A DNA stretch of 64,000 nucleotides from the NCBI RefSeq assembly GCF_002000245.1, contig NZ_MTCM01000002.1, positions 248,001-312,000 of the forward strand, in the 5' to 3' direction. Origin of the DNA: Sphingobacterium sp. CZ-UAM. Its GTDB lineage: Bacteria > Bacteroidota > Bacteroidia > Sphingobacteriales > Sphingobacteriaceae. Every line of letters starts with the position of its first letter. Positions within the stretch are counted from its first letter, which is position 1. Shown piece by piece: positions 56,038 through 63,936 of this stretch. The position numbers and the translations under genes are program-made. Under the pieces are notes generated by a model. The model saw nothing but the letters and a program-made list of their open reading frames with translations. It was not told the origin of the DNA and did not search any database.

Positions 56038-56612
56038 AAATAAGGCTAAGCAATTTATTGTTGATTTTTTCTTTCTGCGTGCTTATTGGCTGTAACTCAT
56101 CTCCGCGTCATTTAGGGGATCCGGTTCCAAAGCAAGGCTGGCATGAAGCATTTTCGCAAAAGCTGCCCTTGCTGGGCCACCGCAATTGGGTGTTGGTTGT
56201 CGACAAAGCCTACCCGGCCCCGGCAGGAGAAAATATTATTGTCATTGACACAGAAAAACCAATGGCGGAAGTCCTGGGAGGGGTCGTCGGATTGATCAAT
56301 CAGCAAGCTCATATCAGACCTATTTTCTATGCTGATAAAGAATTGCAATACTTAGATGAAAATATTGCACCAGGCCTAAAAGATTATAAAACTAGCTTGG
56401 ATACCATATTTAAGCACATTATACCACAGCCATTGATACATGAGGATGTTTTTCGCAAAATGGATCAAGCAGCCTCCCTTTTTCAGGTTATTGTATTGAA
56501 AACGGAATCTTTGGTACCGTACAGCTCAATTTTTATTGAATTAGATTGTAAATACTGGGATGCTGGTCGCGAGAAAATTTTGCGAGACCGTATGGCAAAT
56601 AAAACAAATTAA
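56034..56612 (+). CDS. Lipoprotein with RbsD/FucU-type sugar mutarotase fold
   Basis: A 192-aa protein with a lipoprotein signal (LIGC, Cys20), translationally coupled to GH116 by an ATGA overlap; an ATG six bases earlier is also possible. The mature part matches the RbsD/FucU pattern: 'LPLLGHRNWVLVVDKAYP' has His49 and Asp57 with the 8-residue spacing of the RbsD catalytic His/Asp. 'LIHEDVFRK' supplies the second His (His136), and 'TESLVPYSSIFIEL' resembles the RbsD TGExxPYAN motif with Tyr163, though Asn is Ser165. RbsD/FucU enzymes are cytoplasmic; a lipidated version beside an exported glycosidase is unusual. Mutarotation of the released sugar is my inference. Confidence 0.78.
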   Translation: MKIRLSNLLLIFSFCVLIGCNSSPRHLGDPVPKQGWHEAFSQKLPLLGHRNWVLVVDKAYPAPAGENIIVIDTEKPMAEVLGGVVGLINQQAHIRPIFYADKELQYLDENIAPGLKDYKTSLDTIFKHIIPQPLIHEDVFRKMDQAASLFQVIVLKTESLVPYSSIFIELDCKYWDAGREKILRDRMANKTN

Positions 56613-56969
56613 CGGTAGCAAATTGTAAACTGCCCAGACATAACGAAGAATCCTGGTTTGTGAAATTTGGCTTTTTTTGTGCGCTTACCACGCGGTAAAT
56701 GGTGCGACTGCAGTGCCTATAATCTGCCGTTACAGGACGTTGAAAATAATTTATATCGATAGGGTTAGTTATCTTTTTTGGGTAACGCTTTTTGATATGT
56801 TTTTTTTCGCAGCGAATAGCCCTCCTGAATTGCCGAGAAGCGATAAAGCACGCTGATCCCTAGATTATTTAACCATCAGGTTAGCTTCGAATAATTAATT
56901 ATTTATAATTAGTCTAATTAATTTCAATTAAACATGAAATAGTACTATATTCGGTTCCATAAATTTTTT
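56613..56969 (+). promoter_or_regulatory. Upstream region of the siderophore-type receptor
   Basis: A 357-bp stretch without a convincing gene. Its last 80 bases are very AT-rich and contain the 15-bp palindrome at 56906-56920 and a possible promoter (TTTC at 56922, TATATTCG at 56946-56953, 20 bp apart). A 32-codon minus-strand frame between stops looks fortuitous. Confidence 0.5.
56906..56920. promoter_or_regulatory. 15-bp palindrome, candidate Fur-type operator
   Basis: TAATTAG-T-CTAATTA is a perfect 7-1-7 palindrome immediately upstream of the probable -33 element of a siderophore-type TonB receptor. The 7-1-7 layout and gene context fit iron-dependent Fur repression. The sequence itself has not been compared with a species Fur matrix. 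Confidence 0.55.
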
Positions 56970-59387
56970 ATGGGAATGAAATCTATACATATTGCTGTAG
57001 CGATGCTGTCGCTTACTGGTGCCGCCAATGCGCAGACGGCCAGTATCTTTGGAAAGATTACGACGCAGGATGGGAATCCGGCGGAATCAGTCAACCTAAC
57101 CATTAAGGGAACGAATAGAAGGACACAGACAGATAAAAATGGTCATTACAAATTTGATCGCCTAAAGCCGGGGAGCTACCAACTCATCACGAGTTTTACG
57201 GGTTTAAATTCTATTGAGAAACCAGTAACCCTCGAGGGGAATAAACCTACCGTACTTGACTTTGTACTCGATGAAAACTATGCACAGTTGCAGGAGGTAC
57301 TGGTATCTGCCTTAAAATCCAACCGGACGGTTAGCTCTGTCGCCAAAATGCCGCTGAGCAATCTAGAGAACCCGCAGGTGTATACGACAGTCTCCCATGC
57401 AATAATGAAACAACAGGCAATCACAAATTTTGATGATGCTTTGCTGCGCAATGTCTCGGGTATCAGCCGCACCTGGGAATCGACCGGTAGGGCCGGCGAT
57501 GGGGGAGCCTATTTCTCGCTACGCGGTTTCGAGGCGCAGAGCAATCTCGTCAATGGGCTTCCGGGTTTGTCGAGTGGTATCTTGGATCCGGCCGGCGTAG
57601 AGGAGATACAGGTGCTCAAAGGGCCTTCGGGTACGCTTTTCGGAGCGAGCTTTTACGGTTATGGCGGGGTGATCAATACCATCACCAAAAAGCCTTACTT
57701 TGATTTCGGCGGTGAAGTTACCTACAACTATGGCAGCAATGATCTGCACCGTGCAACGGTCGATCTCAACTCACCTTTGAATAAAAGTAAGACTGTCGCC
57801 CTCCGGGTCAACTCGGCCTTTCACCGCGAGCATAGTTTTCAGGATGCGGGTTTTAAAAACTCCTTCTACTTTGCGCCTTCGCTGACCTATAAGGTCAATG
57901 ACAGGCTGACGGTCAACCTGATGGCTGAGCTCCTCGATATGAAAAGGGCCGTCGCGCCAGTTTTCTTCCATTCGGACCGCGTGGCTCCCCTAACCTTTAA
58001 AAATATCGCCGAACTGAACCTCAATCCCAAACTGTCCTTTACCAGCAACGATCTGGCCATCAAAAATCCGCGCACTAACGTGCAGGGAGAGGTGCTCTAT
58101 AAGATCAATGAGCAGTGGAACTCACAGACCGTTGTCTCCATGGGCAATGTGAAATCTGATGGGATCTACAGCTATATCTGGGGAAATCAACCCGGTGACA
58201 GTTTTTTTGACCAGTATTTTCACAATGAGAATCAGAAGACCAGAACCTTTGACATACAGCAGAATTTTAACGGCGACTTTAAACTAGCGGGTTTGAGAAA
58301 CAGGCTTCTGGTCGGTGTGGACTATTTTGTGCGCGATGTCAAGGAAAATGGCTCGGGCTGGGGTCTGGGACGCCGGGTAAATCCGCAGGGACTGATCAAG
58401 GGACCGCTGAATGAAAATAAGGATGAGTTGCCGGCGGTTCCACTGACCAGGCAGGCGATCGACCAGCTGCTGGCAGGTACTGAGGCGGGCGATCCATCAC
58501 ATATCAAGAACAGCTCTTTCAGCGTCTATGCTTCGGATCTATTGGATCTGACCGACCGGCTTTCGCTGATGGCGAGTTTACGGGCGGATTACTTTGATTC
58601 AAAGGGCGAGGTTTCCGATGCGGATGACAATTATAGCCAGTGGGCACTTTCTCCAAAGTTGGGCTTGGTCTATCAGATAGTCAAGGATCGCGTTTCACTG
58701 TTCGCCAATTATATGAATGCATTTTACAATGTCGCGCCAACTATTCAATACAATGCTGATAATGTCAAGACCGGCGTACAGTCTTTTAAGCCGGAGCGGG
58801 CCAACCAGTGGGAGCTGGGTACCAAGGCGAGCCTGATTAAGGACAAGCTATGGACCACCTTGGCCCTCTACGATATCACGGTGGCCAATCGGGTGTATAG
58901 CACACCGACAGGCAAGATACAGGGCGGAAAGGTTGAGAGCAAGGGATTTGATTTTGACATCGAAGCGATACCATATGCAGGTTTCTCGGTCAAAGCCGGA
59001 TTCAGTTACAACCATATTGCGGTCATCGCCGGTAATGGAAATGATTTCTACAACGAAGAGGGGCGGGCTCCAGGTGGACAGGGACCGAGTACATTGGCCA
59101 ATGTTTGGGGATCTTACCAGATTCAGAACGGTAAACTAAAAAATCTGGGCATTGGCCTCGGCGGTAACTATGGCGGCAAGTATAAGGTCATCGACAATAG
59201 CGTAACCGGTGTATTTGAGCTTCCAAGTTATGCTCTTTTGAATGGAACGGTATACTATAGCTTCAACAAATTCCGCGTGAATTTCAACCTCAATAATATC
59301 AACAACAAGCAATATTATATCGGTTACTGGTCTGTTAATCCGCAGCAACGCAGAAACTTCGTGGCGACAGTTTCCTACCGATTGTAA
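56970..59387 (+). CDS. TonB-dependent siderophore-type receptor
   Basis: An 805-aa outer-membrane receptor of the FhuA/FecA-like group. A signal peptide ends near 'GAANAQ'. Residues of about 24-105 are a carboxypeptidase-regulatory-like domain ('ASIFGKITTQDGNPAESVN'). The plug (about 125-235) contains 'FSLRGFEAQSNLVNGLPG' and 'VEEIQVLKGPSGTLFG', both typical of siderophore receptors. The barrel has 'FKPERANQWELGTKASLI' and ends 'FVATVSYRL'. There is no STN domain and no SusD partner. The gene looks richer in G and C than its surroundings, which may indicate recent acquisition. Ligand unknown; iron or another metal chelate is likely. Confidence 0.93.
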   Translation: MGMKSIHIAVAMLSLTGAANAQTASIFGKITTQDGNPAESVNLTIKGTNRRTQTDKNGHYKFDRLKPGSYQLITSFTGLNSIEKPVTLEGNKPTVLDFVLDENYAQLQEVLVSALKSNRTVSSVAKMPLSNLENPQVYTTVSHAIMKQQAITNFDDALLRNVSGISRTWESTGRAGDGGAYFSLRGFEAQSNLVNGLPGLSSGILDPAGVEEIQVLKGPSGTLFGASFYGYGGVINTITKKPYFDFGGEVTYNYGSNDLHRATVDLNSPLNKSKTVALRVNSAFHREHSFQDAGFKNSFYFAPSLTYKVNDRLTVNLMAELLDMKRAVAPVFFHSDRVAPLTFKNIAELNLNPKLSFTSNDLAIKNPRTNVQGEVLYKINEQWNSQTVVSMGNVKSDGIYSYIWGNQPGDSFFDQYFHNENQKTRTFDIQQNFNGDFKLAGLRNRLLVGVDYFVRDVKENGSGWGLGRRVNPQGLIKGPLNENKDELPAVPLTRQAIDQLLAGTEAGDPSHIKNSSFSVYASDLLDLTDRLSLMASLRADYFDSKGEVSDADDNYSQWALSPKLGLVYQIVKDRVSLFANYMNAFYNVAPTIQYNADNVKTGVQSFKPERANQWELGTKASLIKDKLWTTLALYDITVANRVYSTPTGKIQGGKVESKGFDFDIEAIPYAGFSVKAGFSYNHIAVIAGNGNDFYNEEGRAPGGQGPSTLANVWGSYQIQNGKLKNLGIGLGGNYGGKYKVIDNSVTGVFELPSYALLNGTVYYSFNKFRVNFNLNNINNKQYYIGYWSVNPQQRRNFVATVSYRL

Positions 59388-59432
59388 TCGCCAATAAAAA
59401 TGAAAGATGAGGTTCTTCACTTCAACTTTTGC

Positions 59433-59463
59433 ATAGGTCTTTGAATCGTATTCAGAGACCTAT
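59433..59463. terminator. Hairpin terminator after the siderophore-type receptor
   Basis: A 14-bp stem with one G-T pair (59433-59446 with 59450-59463) and a 3-nt loop is followed by TTAATTTATT. It begins 46 bp after the receptor stop and faces the convergent zinc-ribbon gene. Confidence 0.75.
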
Positions 59464-59557
59464 TTAATTTATTGACAATCCAATGAGCTCCATTATCAAG
59501 CTATTGCTACCAGCTTGTTTTCTAAACCCATCGAATTCGACAGGTTTAGAATTCTTT

Positions 59558-59869
59558 TTAGTCAAAATCAAAGAGATCGGAGAGGAAAGATTTCTTCTTT
59601 CGCCCATGTGGATATTTGTGATTGTCCGTATAGCCGTCACTATCACGGTAGTGTTGCTTTGATTGATAATTTTCTCTTTCGTACTTATTGAAATCGCTAA
59701 CATCTTTATGCTGAGGTTGGCTGCTGTCGATATTATTGCTGGCTTGTTCCAGTAATTTATCCAGTTCTCCTTTATCCAGCCATATTCCTCTGCAGTTTGG
59801 GCAGTAATCTATTTCAATTCGGTGACGTTCCGTCATCAGTAGTGTTTCGTTACAGTTTGGACATTTCAT
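59558..59869 (-). CDS. TFIIB-type zinc-ribbon protein
   Basis: A 103-aa cytoplasmic protein. The N-terminal 45 residues form a zf-TFIIB-type ribbon: 'MKCPNCNETLLM' and 'IDYCPNCRGIWLDKGELDKL', giving two CPxC knuckles. The rest is polar, rich in Asp, Lys, His and Tyr ('KYPHGRKKKSFLSDLFDFD' at the end) and probably disordered. Proteins of this kind are widespread but poorly understood. It lies downstream of the TerC gene on the same strand with 145 bp between. Confidence 0.88.
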   Translation of the reverse strand: MKCPNCNETLLMTERHRIEIDYCPNCRGIWLDKGELDKLLEQASNNIDSSQPQHKDVSDFNKYERENYQSKQHYRDSDGYTDNHKYPHGRKKKSFLSDLFDFD

Positions 59870-60014
59870 ATTTTTCGAATATTAATGAATTTACAATATA
59901 ATTAAAATTATAAAACCAATTGCCTTGTCCCGCTATTATTTAGCAATTTTTAACGTAGTGGTTTCAATCCACAATTTTTTGGAATTATATAAGATACAAA
60001 CAATAATATCGGAT

Positions 60015-60794
60015 TTATACGCCAGTAGGGTTTGAATCCGAAAGTTTTTTTAACGCCTTATTTTCCGATCGTATATTTAAAAATTCAACCAGGACAGAAA
60101 ATGCCATGGCAAAATAGATGTACCCTTTTGGAATATGCTGGTCGAATGCTTCTGCTGTTAAAGAAACACCTATAAGCAATAGAAATGCTAAAGCCAGCAT
60201 TTTAACGGATGGATGGTTATTTACAAATCTGCTAATAGGTTCTGCCGAGAACATCATAATTGCTACCGCTACGATTACTGCGGCGATCATTACACCGATT
60301 CGGTCGACCATTCCTACTGCTGTGATTACCGAATCGAGGGAGAATACAAGGTCGAGGATAAGTATTTGGATAATAATGTTAGAGAAAGTTACCTTTTTAA
60401 GTTTTGTTGTGCCTGTTTCGATATGCCCTTCGACACGATGGTGGATTTCGGTTGTGGATTTATAAATCAGGAACATCCCTCCAAAAAATAATATAAGATC
60501 CCGGCCTGAAAGCGAAAGGTATCTGATGATTGCCGGATTATCCGTATTGAACCAGCCCGCAATATCCAAGATTGTAGCTGTTAGGCCCATGACCCATTTA
60601 ATCGAAAATAAGAGCGCTACGCGCATTACCAATGCTAATGCAAGACCCAATTGACGGGCCTTTTTCTGTTGTTCGAGCGGAAGCTTACTGCTTTGTATTG
60701 AAATAAATACGATGTTGTCAATGCCCAGAACAATTTCCAGCACAGTTAAAGTAAAAAATGAGATCCAAATTTGCGGGTCAGTAATCCATTCCAT
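60015..60794 (-). CDS. TerC-family integral membrane protein
   Basis: A 259-aa inner-membrane protein with about seven hydrophobic helices. The N-terminal 'EIVLGIDNIVFISIQSSKLP' and the matching 'ILDLVFSLDSVITAVGM' are the paired acidic TerC signatures, likely metal-coordinating. Members of this family act in manganese export or tellurite tolerance. The C-terminus contains 'GYIYFAMAFSVLVEFLNIR'. Upstream is a hairpin with a T run about 30 bp from the start, which might attenuate expression. I see no yybP-ykoY manganese riboswitch. Confidence 0.92.
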   Translation of the reverse strand: MEWITDPQIWISFFTLTVLEIVLGIDNIVFISIQSSKLPLEQQKKARQLGLALALVMRVALLFSIKWVMGLTATILDIAGWFNTDNPAIIRYLSLSGRDLILFFGGMFLIYKSTTEIHHRVEGHIETGTTKLKKVTFSNIIIQILILDLVFSLDSVITAVGMVDRIGVMIAAVIVAVAIMMFSAEPISRFVNNHPSVKMLALAFLLLIGVSLTAEAFDQHIPKGYIYFAMAFSVLVEFLNIRSENKALKKLSDSNPTGV

Positions 60795-60821
60795 AGTCGG
60801 TGATTTTTTATTTTGTTAATT

Positions 60822-60992
60822 TCAAAAAAAGTAGTCGATTTGCCTTTTAGGGCAAATCATTATTGCATTCTTGCCTTCGTCTTTGGCTTGATCAATTCCC
60901 CATTTCATCGGAAGTTCTTGAGTTGAGCTGTGTTTAAGATAGCTCGATGCCAATTCCAAAGAATAAGGCTTTTTGGTGCCGTTATTTTCCAT
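60822..60992 (-). pseudogene. Possible small ORF or acetyltransferase-like fragment
   Basis: A minus-strand frame from an ATG codes about 56 residues. 'PMKWGIDQAKDEGKNAIMI' faintly resembles the acetyl-CoA-binding helix and strand of GNAT acetyltransferases. The final residues coincide with a terminator-like hairpin, which makes that portion doubtful as protein. The frame stays open upstream for another 56 codons without good coding signs. This is either a gene fragment or a leader peptide before terC. Confidence 0.28.
60824..60858 (-). terminator. Terminator-like hairpin in the terC leader
   Basis: On the minus strand GATTTGCC and GGCAAATC (arms 60851-60858 and 60837-60844) form a perfect 8-bp stem with a 6-nt loop; seven T follow after six bases. 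It ends 29 bp before the terC start. It may terminate an upstream transcript or act as an attenuator. Confidence 0.5.
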
Positions 60993-61224
60993 ACATATTA
61001 TATCTATAAGCAAAGTCGTACACAGAATGTTTGGATTTTTATAAAATCTCTCTCGTATGATGTCAGATCTATTTGTTGACGAAATTGAACTAAATCCCGG
61101 TACTATCATCAATCGAAAAATAATAGGATCTTTTGTTTTATTTGCTATTGTCCGCTTCACAATGGGTCGGGAAAAAAGTATAATTTTCTCTATTTTAGAA
61201 CCTATAAATTAAAAAAGGATAATT

Positions 61225-62121
61225 ATGACAATCGAAGTTAATGGGCAGATAACGCCAGGTTTCACATGGCTGGATGTATATGCTCCTGAGAGTGAGGAAC
61301 TGCAGGAAGTTGCCGAAAGATATAAGATACACCCGGTGCTTATAAAGGATTGCCTTCAGCCTGATCACTTACCTAAACATGAAGTGATGGAAAACTACTC
61401 CTTTATTATTTTTAGGGTGCACAGCGAAAGTAATCCAAAAAACGTTGACACCGTGCAAGAGTTAACGCACAAGGTTGCCATATTTTATAGCGAAACATTT
61501 GTTATTACAATCCACCGTCATAAACAGCCATTAGTCGACCGTATTATTGCCATGGGAGAGAATAAGCCCTACAAAAGTGTAATGATGCTCGTCAATTCTC
61601 TTGTTGCTGAATGTTTGGATACCTATCAGCCTGCGTTATCTAAGTTATCTGCAGAGATTGATTATTATGAGTCTGTAATATTTCTTCGCCCCAAAAATAT
61701 ACCCTTACTTAAGGGACTCTACCATATGAAACGGAAAGTTGACCTGATAAAAAGGATGGTTGAGCTTTCTCAGGAAATAATTGATGCTTTAGATTCTAAG
61801 TCGGGAAATGTGTATACAAGAGATACAAAAGATCTTTTTATAAGACTCAAAAACTTGTCGTCCTATCTCTCTGAGAATAGCCACAATTTATTGAATATCT
61901 ATTTTTCAACAACATCTCAGCGGACTAATGAGACGATGCGTATATTAACCATTTTCTCTGTATTTTTTATGCCTTTAACCTTTATAGTGGGGATCTACGG
62001 AATGAATTTCGATTATATGCCGGAATTGAAATGGATATTTGGGTATCCGGCAGTAATGGTAGCCATGATTGTTGTCACTGTGGTGATTTACCTGTGGTTC
62101 AAGAGGAAGAATTGGCTATAA
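61225..62121 (+). CDS. corA: CorA-family magnesium/divalent metal transporter
   Basis: A 298-aa member of the CorA family. The N-terminal 235 residues form the cytoplasmic funnel with long helices ('YHMKRKVDLIKRMVEL'). Two C-terminal membrane helices begin at 'LTIFSVFFMPLTFIVGIYG' and 'PAVMVAMIVVTVVIYLWF'. The signature YGMNF contains Gly259-Met260-Asn261, the selectivity loop. The basic C-terminus is 'KRKNW'. It is divergent from terC across 430 bp and convergent with the lipid kinase, with only 10 bp between stops. Mg, Co or Zn could be the substrate. Confidence 0.95.
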   Translation: MTIEVNGQITPGFTWLDVYAPESEELQEVAERYKIHPVLIKDCLQPDHLPKHEVMENYSFIIFRVHSESNPKNVDTVQELTHKVAIFYSETFVITIHRHKQPLVDRIIAMGENKPYKSVMMLVNSLVAECLDTYQPALSKLSAEIDYYESVIFLRPKNIPLLKGLYHMKRKVDLIKRMVELSQEIIDALDSKSGNVYTRDTKDLFIRLKNLSSYLSENSHNLLNIYFSTTSQRTNETMRILTIFSVFFMPLTFIVGIYGMNFDYMPELKWIFGYPAVMVAMIVVTVVIYLWFKRKNWL

Positions 62122-62131
62122 TAATGTCATT

Positions 62132-63046
62132 TTAGTTTTTTGCGTCCCCTACAACAATCTCCAATAGACTATCGAGTAGGGAGATCTTCAGTCGCTGTCC
62201 ACGGTAGTCTTTGTGCTCGTCATCAATATGTAGCCCATCACCCTGCCATTCCATGGATAAGCGGCTGGCTCTGATTGGTTTTATTTTAAATGGCTTATTT
62301 TTCCCCGCCAATAGTCCATCTATATAGGCAATCAGATCTTGACGCTGCTCTGCGGTTACGATGATGATATCAAACTCTCCATCTCCGGGATCGGCATCAG
62401 CAGCGAGGACTAGCCGGGGGCCCATACTGGAGATATTCATGATTTCGACCATAATACATTCTTTTTCAATTTTACCTGCTGGAGTAACAAGTTTTAGCCG
62501 TTTTGGCGGGAATGTCAGGGCCAGTTTGCGGAGCTGCATCAGCGCACATTTAATTTCCTCCTCAGCAGGAAGTGTTTCGGTATTTTTTGTGTCCATTTTT
62601 TTCATCAGTACTGGAAATAAACCAAAACCAATGGACTCGATAAAATGCAAGGGCCTTCGTCCTAAACCTGTCACCATGCCGATATCGATTTTTTTGGGAT
62701 AAAAATTTTTCCATTGGCTAATTGCTTTTTCAGGGTCCAACGGAATACCAAGTGAAAGGGCAATATTATTTGCAGTACCCTGAGGCAAGATTGCAATTGG
62801 CCTTTTAAACCGTATTTTTTTTTCCAGTAAAGCCATAATAGTTTTTCTGATGGTACCGTCACCCCCAGCTACGGCAATGAGATTGGTGGATGGATCAATC
62901 TTTTTGACAGCATCGTTTTTTGAAACCACTGTACATTGATGCCCCAGCTCTTCAATCAGCTGACAGAGCTCATCTTTACCATCATTATTATTATCTCCGG
63001 CGGCGGGATTATGGACCAGCCTTACTCTTTTGCCATATTCTTTCAT
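62132..63046 (-). CDS. Diacylglycerol/lipid kinase family protein (YegS/DgkB type)
   Basis: A 304-aa cytoplasmic lipid kinase-like protein. The DAGK catalytic domain has 'VRLVHNPAAGD' at the start, the nucleotide loop 'AVAGGDGTIRKTI' and 'AILPQGTANNIALSLGIP', all hallmark motifs. 'VEIMNISSMGPRLVLAAD' and 'DGEFDIIIV' mark the second, beta-sandwich domain. Such kinases phosphorylate diacylglycerol or sphingoid lipids; Sphingobacteria make sphingolipids, so either is possible. It is divergent from surE with 52 bp between starts. Confidence 0.92.
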   Translation of the reverse strand: MKEYGKRVRLVHNPAAGDNNNDGKDELCQLIEELGHQCTVVSKNDAVKKIDPSTNLIAVAGGDGTIRKTIMALLEKKIRFKRPIAILPQGTANNIALSLGIPLDPEKAISQWKNFYPKKIDIGMVTGLGRRPLHFIESIGFGLFPVLMKKMDTKNTETLPAEEEIKCALMQLRKLALTFPPKRLKLVTPAGKIEKECIMVEIMNISSMGPRLVLAADADPGDGEFDIIIVTAEQRQDLIAYIDGLLAGKNKPFKIKPIRASRLSMEWQGDGLHIDDEHKDYRGQRLKISLLDSLLEIVVGDAKN

Positions 63047-63098
63047 ATCAGCTGAACAAAGCGTGGGTGAGATTGGTTTTTATATAAAACGTATAAAT

Positions 63099-63839
63099 AT
63101 GAACATACTTATCACCAATGATGATGGTATCTATTCACCAGGAATAGCAGCGCTGGCAGAAACCGCGAGGCAGTTTGGTACGGTTAGGATCGTTGCGCCA
63201 GATGTTGAACAGTCGTCCATGGGACATGCTATTACCCATTCCCGTCCACTAAATTATCGACGTTCTCCCATTACTTTTGAAGGTATTGAAGCCTTTCGGG
63301 TCAACGGGACACCGGCAGATTGTGTGGCTTTAGGCCTGCATATGTTTCCCGGTACCCAGGTGGTGCTATCCGGAATCAATATGGGCCCCAATCTTGGTAA
63401 TTCCATGTGGCACTCGGGTACCCTTGCTGCGGCCAAACAGGCTATGCTACTTGGGGCTACCGGTATCGCACTGAGTACGCCTGTTGGAAAGACAGAACCG
63501 GATTTTAAAGGTCTAGCCCAATGGACAGCCGATGTACTGAAAATCTTGCTTAACGATAAGGGCCCGGCATTGTATAATGTGAATTTCCCCCCAAAACCTC
63601 AAGGAATTTCATGGACAAGGCAATCGGTACGGCTCTATGATGGAAATGTCGTTCCGGACAAGGATCCTATGGGAAGAAAAAACTATTGGATTACGGTTGT
63701 ACCCCTTGAGCCAGCAGAAGAAGGCACAGATCGCTGGGCCGTAGAAAATAAGCTGGTCTCCATTACCCCCTTGCGGCTGGATCTGACTGCACATGATGAA
63801 CTTTCATTCAGACTGGCAAGTCAGGGAGAAACGAAATAG
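63099..63839 (+). CDS. surE: 5'/3'-nucleotidase SurE
   Basis: A metal-dependent nucleoside monophosphate phosphatase, 246 aa. I use the ATG opening 'MNILITNDDGIYSPGI', the canonical SurE start; a frame extension upstream would overlap the lipid kinase gene. Metal ligands Asp8-Asp9 are in 'TNDDG'. 'PDVEQSSMGHAIT' supplies the conserved Ser, and 'VLSGINMGPNLGNSMWHSGT' the Asn ligand. 'VNFPPKP' and 'LTAHDELSFRLA' are in the C-terminal part. Length is normal. It probably acts in nucleotide salvage or stress survival. Confidence 0.95.
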   Translation: MNILITNDDGIYSPGIAALAETARQFGTVRIVAPDVEQSSMGHAITHSRPLNYRRSPITFEGIEAFRVNGTPADCVALGLHMFPGTQVVLSGINMGPNLGNSMWHSGTLAAAKQAMLLGATGIALSTPVGKTEPDFKGLAQWTADVLKILLNDKGPALYNVNFPPKPQGISWTRQSVRLYDGNVVPDKDPMGRKNYWITVVPLEPAEEGTDRWAVENKLVSITPLRLDLTAHDELSFRLASQGETK

Positions 63840-63936
63840 ATAGGATAAGGCATATGAAAGCAGCAATTTTTCTTCATTGTTAAGCCCAGCAGCCATTTGT
63901 TCACGCCAGAACTTGTAGCACAACTAAAGGAATTAC

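Noticed and set aside
56780-56880. 32-codon minus-strand frame upstream of the siderophore-type receptor
   Set aside because: Short, bounded by stops, with no start and no homologue recalled; expected by chance.
60795-61224. yybP-ykoY manganese riboswitch before terC
   Set aside because: The conserved loop motifs of that riboswitch were not found; only one simple hairpin with a T run is present.
63030-63098. Upstream extension of SurE
   Set aside because: It overlaps the lipid kinase start; SurE proteins begin at the MNILITNDDG-type sequence.
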